Program-made: the position numbers and the translations under genes | The notes under the pieces: generated by a model | Databases searched by the model: none | The model's input: the letters and a program-made list of their open reading frames with translations, nothing else | Told to the model about the DNA's origin: nothing | Assembly (NCBI GenBank): GCA_026770025.1 | Contig: JAMXDE010000007.1 | Location: 992,001 to 1,056,000, forward strand | DNA from: Craspedostauros australis | Lineage: Eukaryota > Bacillariophyta > Bacillariophyceae > Mastogloiales > Achnanthaceae | Reading direction: 5' to 3' | Length of the DNA: 64,000 nucleotides | Shown: piece by piece, positions 11,648 to 23,128 of the stretch | Position numbering within the stretch: the stretch's first letter is position 1 | Layout: each line of letters starts with the position of its first letter

Positions 11648-14299
11648 TTATCTCTCCAAGGAGCAGAAGATGGTGATGAACAGACCAGTGGCTTCGGTCT
11701 CCGATTTGCCACCCAGGAGCTCCAGATTGGCGGTTCCGCCAGAAAGCAAGACCTTTCCGACCCTCGTCATGGCATGGCCGTAGCAGTCGTCCTTGTCCAG
11801 CTTGCCTTTGTTCTTGTCCCATGCCTCCACGAGAAGCGATGTGGCATTGACATTGCTGAGATCGAAGATCTTCGATTCGTTCCATTCTGGTTTGATACTG
11901 TTCTTGATGACGCTGGTTTGCCATTTCTTCTCGGTGCCCACCTTGATCTTCAGGTAGACGTCGGGGATGTCCTTCTTCCTCAACGGTCCCTTGCGACGGA
12001 TGACGAAACCGCTGCCGCGCACTGCAATGATGCGGACCTTGCGGGTGGGCCCTCCAATATTGGAGCTTGACCCAGTCACTCCAAGCTGTGCCGCTGATAC
12101 GCCAGCACCGACCGATGGGATGTTGGTCTTGGTCGGTTTGAGATTTGGTGGCAGGCTGGAGATGCTCGATGAATGCGGATTCGCGGCCGTAAGCTTTGGC
12201 TTGATCGGTTTCGGCGATGTCGCCAGCACCTTCACTCCCGTTGGCTTCACCTTTGGCTCGCTAAAGCGAACAGACGCAGCACTCTCTACGAGCTTCCCCC
12301 CAACACCGGCAGCTGCGTCGGCAGCGACGTTGGAGATGACCGCAGCCACACCATCGACAGGATCGGCGACCTCCACGTTTTGCTCGCTGAAACCGGAGGC
12401 GCTGGTGCCGCGAAGGGTGACGTTGAATTCCAAGAAGATTCCGCTCTTGCTGATCTTGCGCTTCTGCTGAATGACCGGGTGCACCTGCAGCTCGTCCCAC
12501 GTGATGGTGGTGGATCCCAGCACGAGATTTTCCGTGACCTTGGTGGCATTCTTGGAGACTTGATAGAGCGTCAAAGTGACCGATGGCTTCGCCTTGACCA
12601 TCTTTGGCGACAACGGGACTTCGAAGACACCGTCGTACACGGGATCCTTCTCCAGCAAGGTAGACGAGACGACGGACTCGCCGGTGCTCAACTTCATATC
12701 CACAAAGGTACCGGCCTTCTGCGACGCGGTGGAAATTCCAGTGGCTTGAGAAACGAGGACATTGATCATGCCAGGATAGAGATGCTTGGTGATGAGACCA
12801 GTTTTGGGGTCTTCGGTCGCGGGCAGCGACGTTTCGACTGGCTCCACGGGGCTGAGGGGAAGGATGGCGCACTGCACGGTCACGAAAGCTCCCATGGATT
12901 TGGTGTAATCGGAGGAATCGAACAGCTCCAGCTCCATCGTGCTGTCCGGTGCCAGCAACAAGTCACGGATTCGGACGCTGCTGGAGATCTTGCCGAGGTC
13001 GTCATCGGGATCCAACGCCCCGCCGTCTTCATCCCACGCGTTGAGATTGAGGAATTCGTCGTAGTCGTGCAACACGAAGTCCATCGGCTCGTTCTCCCAG
13101 CTGGGGGCGAGGTTGTCGGGTACGGTCTTGGTGCGCACAGTCCTCGCGTTGCCAACGCTGACGTTGCAGTAGACGTCGGGGATGTCCGGCCTTGCCAAGG
13201 TGCGCTTCTCGACAACGAAACCGCGCGATGACACGATGAAGAGTCGCACAATTCCTTTGGGAGGGGTGTACATTTTGAGGATGTTGCAGGTTTCATCCAT
13301 CTTGTAGGCCATGCGGTGGGGCAGCACGATCATGCCATCCAGCGCGTCCTTGAGGGCCTGCTTGACCGTTCCGTCGAGGGCGCTGAATTCACCGATGGAG
13401 GCCAGCCCCGTCAGGTCGATGGAAATGTGGGGCGAGTTGATGAAGGTGTAGGTGATGCCAGCGATGCATGGCAGCTCCTGCGTGAGAGGCTTGAAGATCA
13501 CGGACATACGGCCGTACAGTTTGATGCTGCGCACACCGAGGTTGCTCTTGATCTTGGGGACGCGGATCTGGATGTCGCACAGGCCGTCCCAAAGCACGTC
13601 CATGTCGAATTGGCATGATGCGTTGCCAGCATCATCGTCCGTCGTCGAGACATCGTGGACGACGATGTTGTCGAGCTGCATCGGCGCAGGACCAAAATCC
13701 AGCTTGGTGACCTCCATGCCCGACAGGGGGCCTGTGGGGAAGGACTCCTTCAGCATGGGCCCCATCATTTCCTCGATCATGCTGCTGAGGGCTGGATTCC
13801 AACCAACGGTCCACAGACGCTGCATGATGCCCGAGATGAGATCCTCCGACCCCCCGAGTTTCTCGGCGAGCTTCGCTCTGACGCTCGCTGTTCCGAAGTA
13901 TTCCTCATACTCGATCTTGTCACGCTTGCGCTTGGCCTCTTGAAGGAGAAACATGAGGTACGTGAGACCTGATCCTATGGAAAACCCAAGGATGGTGTAG
14001 AACAGACGTCCTCCTCCCCCCATCTTGCGGCCGGTGTTCTGATTGTTGCTATTGCTACTGCTGCTGCTGTGATCTTCGATCGATGCGGAGGCGACGTCGA
14101 TGTTGCTGCTGTTGCAAGTGCCGCTGGTGTCACCGTTGAGGCAGGTCTCGCTGTTCTGTGCTTGCTTGGCTGCTTCCGCTTCGATCTGCACAGCACCGAC
14201 GTCCCCAACCACAGCAACGGCACCAGCAGTCGCGGGGACGAGTTGGAGGGAGGTTGCAAGGGCGAGGAGGGGAACGCAGCCGCGGAGTTGCAAACGCAT
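11648..14299 (-). CDS. SMP and multi-C2 domain membrane-contact-site protein (extended synaptotagmin/tricalbin-like)
   Basis: Single-exon gene, 883 residues. The start at 14299 opens a hydrophobic leader ('MRLQLRGCVPLLALATSLQL'); the frame is open 44 codons further upstream but that part is Asn/Ser/Gln-rich leader-like sequence. After a Ser-rich linker comes one clear membrane segment (about 98-119, 'LFYTILGFSIGSGLTYLMFL'), then an SMP-type lipid-transfer domain (about 140-345; 'GWNPALSSMIEEMMGPMLKESFP'-type entry, 'FGPAPMQLDNIVVHDV'). At least two C2-like beta domains follow, each with 'IPDVY' and Asp-rich calcium loops ('AWDEDGGALDPDDDLG', 'AWDKNKGKLDKDDCYG'), plus a more divergent one between them. 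The family tethers ER to plasma membrane or plastid envelope and moves lipids between bilayers. The location of this one is inferred. Confidence 0.82.
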   Translation of the reverse strand: MRLQLRGCVPLLALATSLQLVPATAGAVAVVGDVGAVQIEAEAAKQAQNSETCLNGDTSGTCNSSNIDVASASIEDHSSSSSNSNNQNTGRKMGGGGRLFYTILGFSIGSGLTYLMFLLQEAKRKRDKIEYEEYFGTASVRAKLAEKLGGSEDLISGIMQRLWTVGWNPALSSMIEEMMGPMLKESFPTGPLSGMEVTKLDFGPAPMQLDNIVVHDVSTTDDDAGNASCQFDMDVLWDGLCDIQIRVPKIKSNLGVRSIKLYGRMSVIFKPLTQELPCIAGITYTFINSPHISIDLTGLASIGEFSALDGTVKQALKDALDGMIVLPHRMAYKMDETCNILKMYTPPKGIVRLFIVSSRGFVVEKRTLARPDIPDVYCNVSVGNARTVRTKTVPDNLAPSWENEPMDFVLHDYDEFLNLNAWDEDGGALDPDDDLGKISSSVRIRDLLLAPDSTMELELFDSSDYTKSMGAFVTVQCAILPLSPVEPVETSLPATEDPKTGLITKHLYPGMINVLVSQATGISTASQKAGTFVDMKLSTGESVVSSTLLEKDPVYDGVFEVPLSPKMVKAKPSVTLTLYQVSKNATKVTENLVLGSTTITWDELQVHPVIQQKRKISKSGIFLEFNVTLRGTSASGFSEQNVEVADPVDGVAAVISNVAADAAAGVGGKLVESAASVRFSEPKVKPTGVKVLATSPKPIKPKLTAANPHSSSISSLPPNLKPTKTNIPSVGAGVSAAQLGVTGSSSNIGGPTRKVRIIAVRGSGFVIRRKGPLRKKDIPDVYLKIKVGTEKKWQTSVIKNSIKPEWNESKIFDLSNVNATSLLVEAWDKNKGKLDKDDCYGHAMTRVGKVLLSGGTANLELLGGKSETEATGLFITIFCSLER

Positions 14300-15618
14300 C
14301 GTGCGAGATGGCAGTCGGCAGTGGCAGGTGTTCGTATAGAGTTGAGTTGGGAACAGTAATGGAGAAATGCTGCAATTTGACTGTGAGTTGCTGCTTTGTG
14401 AGTTGAATTGAGTTGAATTGGGTTGTGTCAAGATGAGTTGAGCTGGGAGTTATCCGAAGTGTTGTCGAAGGATCAATACATTCCGCTCTTGTTGTGCATG
14501 CGGCTCGTAGCCGTATGTCGTCGGAACAGCAGACTGCCACAAAGCCGAACGACAGCAACACACAAAGGCAGAGCGGGTGATTTGCAAGGGTATGGGAACG
14601 ACACCATCTCCATCCACCATCGAACGCACTAGCAGGATCGTTGGTGATTGCGGCGTTTGGATCCGAACTCGCAGCGACCCGCTCTTGCCCAAACTCTTGT
14701 CGGCCACGCACCTCTGAAATGCAAATAGGGGCGCTCGACCATTAAATGTGCCTTTCGACGCTCTTTGTGATCTGCACTGGATTTGCGCGGCTGGAGTGGA
14801 GTGCGAGCAACGGGTATGGCACGACACGGCGTTGATCGTGGAGTTCTCTGCCCTCTCCGTTCAAGTCCTTGTGGAGTTGGTTGTGTGTTGCGCGCGATTT
14901 TGCCGTCTCGCGGAACATGGCGAACAAGCCTTCGCTTCCGAAAAGGCACAAACCACCAAAGGAGGGAGAAACGATGGATCCAAAAAGATTCCTTTGACCG
15001 TTATTTAACGTTGCGCATTCTCCCGCTGTTCATATGGAAGACCATGGAAAATAACAAAAACGTTACTTTGTCTCGCGAGACATGTTTGGGGAGCAGATGG
15101 AATCTTGTCTTTTGTTGACCAATGAAGAAGTGGAAACAGTCTGCTGCGATCTTTTGCTTGCCAAACTGTGCAAAGTATTGTGAACCTGTAAAGCCCCATT
15201 CCAATCGCAAGATATTAGATGAGACCTCGTCCTATTGTCCCAAGGACGCCTTTCTACGAGTTTGAAAGATTGGGCAGAGAGTATTCGCTATCCACGGACG
15301 ATACATGTTGCTTTTCAGTCTTGTGGAATAGAATAATACCCTTTTCACAATGCTGTCTGTCCTATTGTTCGCTCTGCTGATGTCGATTCTGTTGTGTTCA
15401 ACTTTGCGTTTGCATTTGCATCTGCCATGACCTTGCACAGTACTGGCACGCCGCGAGTTCTGTGTCATTCATTCCAATGGAGTAGCTCGCATTATGCTTT
15501 GGAGAACAGAGCTCTCTACTATACTCTGGTCGACGTCGATTTCACATTCTCCACGGAGGTCCACCTCCGGCTGTTGTCGGTGCTCCACTGTTCTCATCTT
15601 GCATGCTGTCCAACGAAT
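14300..15618. other. Intergenic: C2-protein promoter side and LRR-A 3' flank
   Basis: 1.3 kb. It holds the 5' leader and presumed promoter of the minus-strand C2 gene next to 14300, with a short GAGTTGAATT-type repeat at about 14395-14425, and the downstream flank of LRR-A. Open frames here show no family resemblance. Confidence 0.4.
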
Positions 15619-18600
15619 CTACGCTTCGGTCGGAACGCAATTCTCTCCGTTAACGCAGCAGTGAGAGCAGCAGGTGCATCCCACCTCGCCGCAATCAGAG
15701 TAGAATCGATTCAACGGCAGCTCGCAAAGTCCCAAAGGCAGCGGACCGACCAGATCGGTGCCGTCGATGTACAGTTGCCGGAGCCCGTTGAGGTCTTCGT
15801 ATGTGAATGGAACTGTGCCCGTGAGCGCATTATTGTACAGGGAAAGGATGCCTGTTCATCGAAAGAGCAGCCGTCGTGGGCGTGGGCGTTATTCGTGTTG
15901 CAGAGGAGTTCATTGATGATTGATTGAGCGCAACATGAAGTGGCACCACCCAACATGCAACATCCAAATCCAACACACAACATGGTGCAATACGTTGCGA
16001 TTGTAAGAAATAATGGAGATATGCGTAAGATAGATGTAGGATGGGTGTGAGTCATTCGAAGCACCATAAGCCAGTGTATGGTACGATAGTCACAGCAACC
16101 GAAACAGCTCATAGTACATGCAACCTTGTGCGTGCGCGCATGCTTATCCTCTTCCTGTCACCCCGGACGTTCTGTCGCGAATCAACTTACTCATTTGACT
16201 CAGTCGTCCAATCTCTGTTGGTAGACCACCGACGAAAGAATTCGAAGCCAGATCAAGAAAGTTGAGATTCACCAAGCTGCCCAGATACGAGGGGATGTTA
16301 CTCGAGATCAGATTCTCTTGCAACTCCAATTGTTCTGCGTTTGGCGAGTAGGTTCCAGTATTGGTTGATAGCGAAAGGGCAAGTGTGAGCATTATTAACA
16401 TCGGACAAAGGGAAAGCAAGCGAGGCGGCGAAGCCATCAATCGACAGATAGCCATACGAGTGCGCGCAGCATCGGAAATGTACATGCGCAGGATTATTGG
16501 ACACATCCTGTTCAAATCCACGTTCAGACTTACCAAGCGGCGATATTGTGCCAAGCCAAGTCGGAATCGACCCATCGATTTCGTTCTTGGAGAGATCAAG
16601 AACCTCTGCAAGATGTGGAAGCGTGGCATGATGCAGAGTAGAGTATGTAAAGCAGAGTAGATCATGACCATTGATTGTAGGCGCACACATGCGTACATGC
16701 ACATGGACGAGTACAAACGTGCAACAGCAAAAACAGTATTTGGGTTAGAATGCAGTTCGTAGATCACGTGCTCGTGTGACACACAGTTAGAACAAGGCAT
16801 GAATGTCAAGATCAGAAGCAAACCATGGCAATACAAGTAAGATCCAAGCGGATCGGGGCCATGGGGCCACAGATTGCTCGCTTTTCTTCTTTTGGAATAC
16901 CTCGCGATAGAATGACTTACGGAGATTCTCCAGCAGAACAAGTTCTTCAGGGATGGTACCACGCAGTCGATTTTCAGACAGGTTGAGCTGTTGGACCCTG
17001 CCATCATCGTCGCACCCGGCGACACCAAACCAATTGCATTCCGAAGCGCCTGTCAGCCAGTTCTGCTCCGTCACCCAATCTTCCCCTTGCGAGCTGTAGT
17101 ACAGCACGGCGAGGGCATACCGTTCCAAAAATCGTGCATCACTGCGAATGCTCCCGTTGAATGGCTCTCGGACCCATTGCATTGCGGCAAATTGCGGCGA
17201 ATTCACATCTGCGAGCGACGCACCACCATCTGGCACTGCATTCGATATTAGCTGCACCAACGGATCCGGCTCGTTCGGCACGATCTGCTGGGTTGGGATC
17301 ATCGTAGGCAAGCTGGTTTCAGGGACTGTCGGCTGCGATTGTGGTTGCTGTGTCGGAGACACCACGGGTGCTATCGCTGGAGCTACCGTCGATTGTACGA
17401 TAGGCGACGCCCGTGTGGGATCCATCGTTGGAGCAAACGTGACTTCTTCCGTGCCATTGAAGCTCGATATCCCACGATCGCTGCCATTGTCGAACCAATC
17501 AAAGAGTAAGATGCCTACTACGAAGGTTGCGGCACCTGCCAGCAGCAGAAGGATCGCGACGATGACGCAGATTGCGCAGCATCGCCCTTTGCTCCCAGCC
17601 GTGCCCGCCTTTTCTCTCCTGCTATTTTCAGTCCTTCTGGAACCGTTCCTCGCAGCATTGCGAGACGCAGCCGTGGATCTGGCGCCTCCACCTCCACCTC
17701 CACCTCCAGTGCTACTGTTGCTGCTCGCCGCGCTAGTTGCTCTTCCCGTGGATGATCCTGCCGCTGCCGCGCTTCTATTGCCACCTCGTTCGAGATCAAA
17801 GTCATCGATGCTATCCATCGATGGGGTGTGCGGTGGTGCCGGGTTACGCGCTGGTGGTGACTGCATTACCGATTGCACAACGAGTCTGGAATTGCTCGTC
17901 GTTGAGTACGCAACCTCGTTCGTTTGCGAAAACCGAACGCTGTGCGATGAGTTGGACATAGAATCCTTCCTCGGTTGCGTGGAGCCATCTTTCTTGCCGC
18001 CCTTGCCGTCGTTGTCGTCGTCGTCGTCGTCGCCACCGTCGTTGAATTTCATCGACACCTCGTAAGATGTGGATGAAACGTCGCTGACGTCGACGCTCTC
18101 TACCTCGCTGCCCTGGGTTGAGGTGTGAACCGGATGCTTGTTGTCTGTGACTGTGCTGTTGCTAGGATCTGCCAAACCTGTGCCTTCATTGGCAGAACTT
18201 GAATTGGAGTTTGAACTTGAACCCGAGTCCGAACTGGATCCTGACCCAGATCCTGACCCAGACGAAGTGCTCCCAGAACTACTGAACTCGCTGCCGTTGC
18301 CTTCTATCTCTGTGGCTGATCTCTCTTCGTTAGACGAAGAAGATGATGATGACGACGATGACGACAGGTGGTTGGATATGGACACAGACGCTGATCCGGA
18401 CTGAGAGTTGTCGTTGCTGTCGCCGTCACCATCGTCTGCGGAGTCCGAGTCCGAGCCAAGGGTCTGCAATGGAGGTGCGTTCCACATCGTGCCATCTGAC
18501 TGGTTTTCGCCTTTCTTAATCACCGATCCAGAAAAATCGATCCGCGAGAATCTTGCCTTTGTTTCCCTAGGCACCCAGCTTCCGTTGCTCCCCGTGGACG

Positions 18601-21600
18601 ACGTCGATGGAGATGTCGGTGCCACAGATTCGGACGTTTGCGGCGCCGCCTTTTCAATAGACCTTGGGATGGGACGCGAAGGCAACGGCAACCAATCATC
18701 GCTTTTGGAATCGCCAGTTGGAGCACCACGATCGCTGTTGCTTATCTGAACTCCAGCGATTACGGCCGCGCTCGTGTCAGCTTTCGAATCGCCCCAGCTC
18801 AGCTCCGACGAGGGCTGCGTTTGGGTTCGGGCGGAAGCCACAATGATGCTGGAAGCTGCTTCGGTTGGAGTCACGGCAGCATTCTCTGGTGTTCCAGGTT
18901 CGTTCTTGTTCCGACTGATCACGGAATCGATCAGCGGCACCCAGGAGGAGTCTTTCTGCGGTATGAATTCTGATTCGTACTTGGACTGCATGGTGAAGTT
19001 ATTCCGAAGATTCGTCCACTGTTCCTGCGACGGCGTTCGTTTCTCCTTCTCCAGCTCAGAATGGGCCGATGGCGCGTAGCTCTGCCTCACGGTGTCCCAG
19101 TGTGACCTCTTCTCTTGCTCCTCTCTCAAGGATTGCTCAAACAGTTCCTGCTCAAACTCTGCACCTGCTGAGGGAACGAATTTCCGCTTGACCATATCCC
19201 AATGTGATGTTGGGACAGGAGCTGGCGGCTTCTCGGTCGTCTCTGCAGTTCCCACTCGCTGCGAATCAGGCGCCGTCTTCATCGCTCTCGCCACGAACGC
19301 CCAATCGTAATTGTGGTCGCTGTCGCGATCCAATCGCTGTGGCTCCCTCTTCTCTTCTCCCCTCTTCTGCTTGTCACCCGTGAGAGCATCCGTCACAATC
19401 CCCCAGGAATTTGAATCTGACGTGACAGGCGGCCCATCGGATTTCCTTTGCGCCGCCATGAGCTGTGCGATTGATGGAGATAGCTTCCTCACGTTGGCAT
19501 GCAACGGCGTCTTCGTGCCGAACAGCGCTCCTCCATCTTGGTTGCTGCCGGTCTCAGCCGTTCGAACGCTCGTATGCATCGATCTATCCTGCTCCAAACT
19601 CTGATCTTCAGTGAGCAACGTGACCTGATCATCATCGCCTGTGTGTGTGATGACCATCGGGATGCTGTTGGTCCGTTTCGGAGTGGCGATGGAGCTCTCC
19701 TCGTCTTTTGCTGCTGATGAGATCTTTGGGAGCGCGCCTAACTCCTTCGCGTCTTTGTCATCATCGTCATTTTCATCTTCATTTGCATCCTTGGTGGTGT
19801 CGTCTTCCACTGTCTCTGCCTCATCGTCGTTGGACCTCCTTGTCTCCTGCCCCGCTGTTGATATTGCCGTGGCTTCTCCCTCGATGGTCGCTTCTTCAAG
19901 CGTGTCTCCGTCGCCATCGTTGATCGTAGTTGCTTCGCCTGCCGTTGTGGATGCTAGCTGTGACGCTGCTGTGGAACCACCTGCAGAAGGATCAGGCGAC
20001 TCGACGTCATCCCCGAATGACAACGTCTCCTCGCTCATTGCCGAAACAACTTCTTCTGACACAGTGAAGGTCTCTTCGGAGTACTCGGTGTGGAGGGAGA
20101 GGATGAAGGAGCCCGATTGGCTGCTTCGGTCGATTGGGGACCCACTTTCGTTGGAAGATGGTCCCTGTTGTCGGCCTGCGTCGCTGGGGCCTTGGGTGAG
20201 CAAGTTCGTGGCAGGCACGATGGGGAATTTCTCGTTGCGTGACGCACCTGATCCATCCTTCAAATTTGTTTCGTATTGAGAACCGAAGGATGTGTCGGTT
20301 TGGTCCTCCGTCACGGTCTCCACTAATATTTGGTTGGAATTTCTTGGTTTTGCGCTGCTACTCTTGCTGTAAGTTGATGCTGCCTTTTCCTCGTCGGCAT
20401 TGGAATTAGGAGTTGATGCAGCATCGTCGCCCTCTTGCTTCTTTGAGGCGACGTCGTCCTTTTCTTTGTCCTTGCCTGTGGCATCAGCACTCGCGCTACG
20501 TGGACCATTGTCGGCAGCATCATTTGCCGACTGCTGTTGATTTGCGCTTCCATTGGCCTTGTCACCTTGAGTGTCGCCACCATCGCTGCCGTTGCTGCTT
20601 TGCCTGTCATTCCTATTTTTGCCACCCTTTGCCCTGCTTTCACTGCTCCCCGATTGCGATTGCGATTGCGGACTGGGAACGGGGACGGGAAGAGCACCCT
20701 TATCTTGTCGAGCCGAATCGTCTGGTTTGGAAGTTTCGATCGCAAATGGTGGTTTGATGTCTTGCAATATCGATCTCCCCTTCTGGCTTGGCGCGGGTTT
20801 GGTCGGTGCATCCTTCGGTTTTGATGCGTTCTCCCGGCTTTTCTTGCCATCATCGTTGTCGTCGTTGTTGTTACCATCATCGTCTTCGTCGCCACATATC
20901 GTAATCACGACGTCGTCGTGCGGGCCTTTCAGCAGCATTTGTCCCTTGAATGTGATCAACTTCCGCTTCTTTGCCATGATCAATGTCCCCACCAGTGCCT
21001 CGTAGTACTGCTCGACCTGTGGATCATCAAACATCGCACCGAATTTGGCAGATTTGCCGTCGTCGCCGATACGTCGGATATCTGCAATGAGCTGGTCCAA
21101 TTCCTCCTCGCCCGTCGGTGGCTTGACTTGTTCATAAGCATTGCCAGCCACCATTTCGTCTTCGGAGCCTGACAGATATTGCACTGACTCAGGCTTTGTG
21201 GATTTGGCGGACCAGTTCTTCTTCTTCTTCTTCTTCTTTGGAACGTCTTTGATGGGCGCGCTGGATTGGCTCTTTTCGTCCTCTTCAAAGCTTGCGGCAT
21301 CATCATTCTCATCATCGTGATTGCCACCGACAATATCGTTGTCATCGTCAAATGAAGATTCGGCACCGATGTTGGCATACGCAGCAAATGCCGACTCACT
21401 CTCCACTGACTTGTTGAACTCCGTTTCTGCATCGTTAGCGTCACGAGGGTTGGGTGTCGCTGACGAGGACAGGCCTTCATTGTCACTGCTGCCCTGGGGT
21501 TTGGTGCCCTTTGACATCCATGCTGGTGCTTGCTTGCCGGGCTTCTTGCTCCTCCACTTTGGCCCGGTGTTTGTGGTGGTACTGGCCGGTGAATGCATGG

Positions 21601-23128
21601 ATTGCGACATGCGCTGCACGATGCCAGCCGGTACGGACTGGACCTGCGGATCGCCATGCGCGCTGTGAGGCATCATGTCGCCGCTCTGCGTCGACCATGG
21701 GCTTTGTGGGACGTGGCTCGATATTGATGATTTTCTGCTGGCTGTTGGCGATGTGGATGAACCGGGAGGGACAATCGGTCGTCTGGAATACGAACTGAAG
21801 ATAGAGCCGGAGTCATCCGATTCTCTGGCACCGACGTCTGATGATTGTCTGGCGAGTGCTGGTTCCTCCGCCGGATCAGCGCTACTGCTGTCCTTCTGAA
21901 GCCATGGTGGGAGCGCGACCTTTCGGATCTTCCTGTTCTTAGCCCAGTCGGGCGTTTTGCCCACGAGCGGAGCACCCGGCGGGTTGTTGGGTTGTTGATC
22001 AGGATCGGAAGCATCGGCGCTCTTCGTAGCAGCGGCAGCACTTCCCGATTTTTGTTTGAGGTTGATCTTCTGCCGCAGTTGCGTCAATTCTTTGATCTTG
22101 GACCGCGCGCTGGACATGCTCGTTGCGCTATGCACGCTTTCATGACCAACACTATGGTCCGAATGCTGACGATGCAGGGTGGAGTTGAAGGTGGTCTTGA
22201 GTGCCGATTCCATGGATGAGCTTTTGGCGCTGCCGTCGTCGCTGCTGTCAGCCGATTTAAGAAAGGCTGTTCCGATGGGTTTCTTACCAGTCGCAATGGG
22301 GCTGAGTATCGACTGGTTGTGGCTGGATGAATTCTTCCGTCGTGCGAATGCCGCCTTGCCTCTGCTCGATGAATGATTCGAGGATGACATCGATGAGACG
22401 GCGGAGGCCTTGCTATGCGTCGATGTGGTCTTCACCTGTCTTCGCGGTTGCTGCGTACTGCGCTTTGATGCGGAATGGTTGGATGTGGCGCCAATTCCCC
22501 CGGCATTTCTGTTGGACTGGGAGGACGCTGATATGGAACTGCTCTGCCGAAATGTTTTGGATGGCATCCGCGATGGTGTTTTTTCCACCACTTCATCATC
22601 CGTCGAATCCACCACAATCACCTCCTGGATCTCCATGTCCTCGTCGATGGCCGATTCCGAACTGGATGAAGGAGAGGAATGTGCCGATCGTCGCTGGTTT
22701 CTGCTCCTACCATCGCGCGAGGACATGGTGCTGCCCGAGTATGCCGATGGGTTTGACTCGTTCGATGAGCCGCCCGAGGATGAGCCGCTGGTCCCGGAGA
22801 GAGAGACGGATGATTCGGATCCAGACCTCGAGGAGCCTGACCCTGACGAACCTGACCTTGATGAATATGAGGAACCAGACGATGACGACGTGGAATATGA
22901 TCCGTATGTCATCCTGGAAGATCCTGAGTTAGACGACCCCCGTGAGCGCGTGGATGCCGAAGATGCAGATGTAGACGCAGATCCCGATGCTGACGAAGAC
23001 GAAGACGAGGAGCCGGATAAAGACGACGAGACGTCGGAGTGCGATCCTGATTGAGACTTCGGAGATGCAGTGCTGCGTGATGAAGAACTCTGGAAGAACA
23101 CAGTTGTCGGCGGTGGGGACTCTGACAT
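15619..23128 (-). CDS. LRR-A: type II membrane protein with long Ser-rich cytoplasmic tail and LRR ectodomain
   Basis: About 2,218 residues from exons 16921..23128, 16534..16605, 16191..16334 and 15619..15851 (all phase-1 introns, 315, 199 and 339 nt). Exons 2 and 3 are 72 and 144 nt, exactly one and two 24-residue LRRs; the joint 'LLENL|QVLDLSKNEIDGSIP' confirms splicing. No signal peptide. Residues about 1-1850 are disordered, Ser-rich, with poly-Ser runs and Trp motifs; one TM at about 1851-1880 (after Lys/Arg, 'CAICVIVAILLLLAGAATFV'); a Pro/Thr stalk; then the N-cap 'RYALAVLYYSSQGEDW', LRRs with 'GTIPEEL' style repeats and a terminal Cys cluster ('DCGEVGCTCCSHCC'). The start is the first ATG (23128) after an in-frame stop. 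This layout is known in diatoms; function is probably recognition or adhesion (inference). No kinase domain. Confidence 0.85.
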
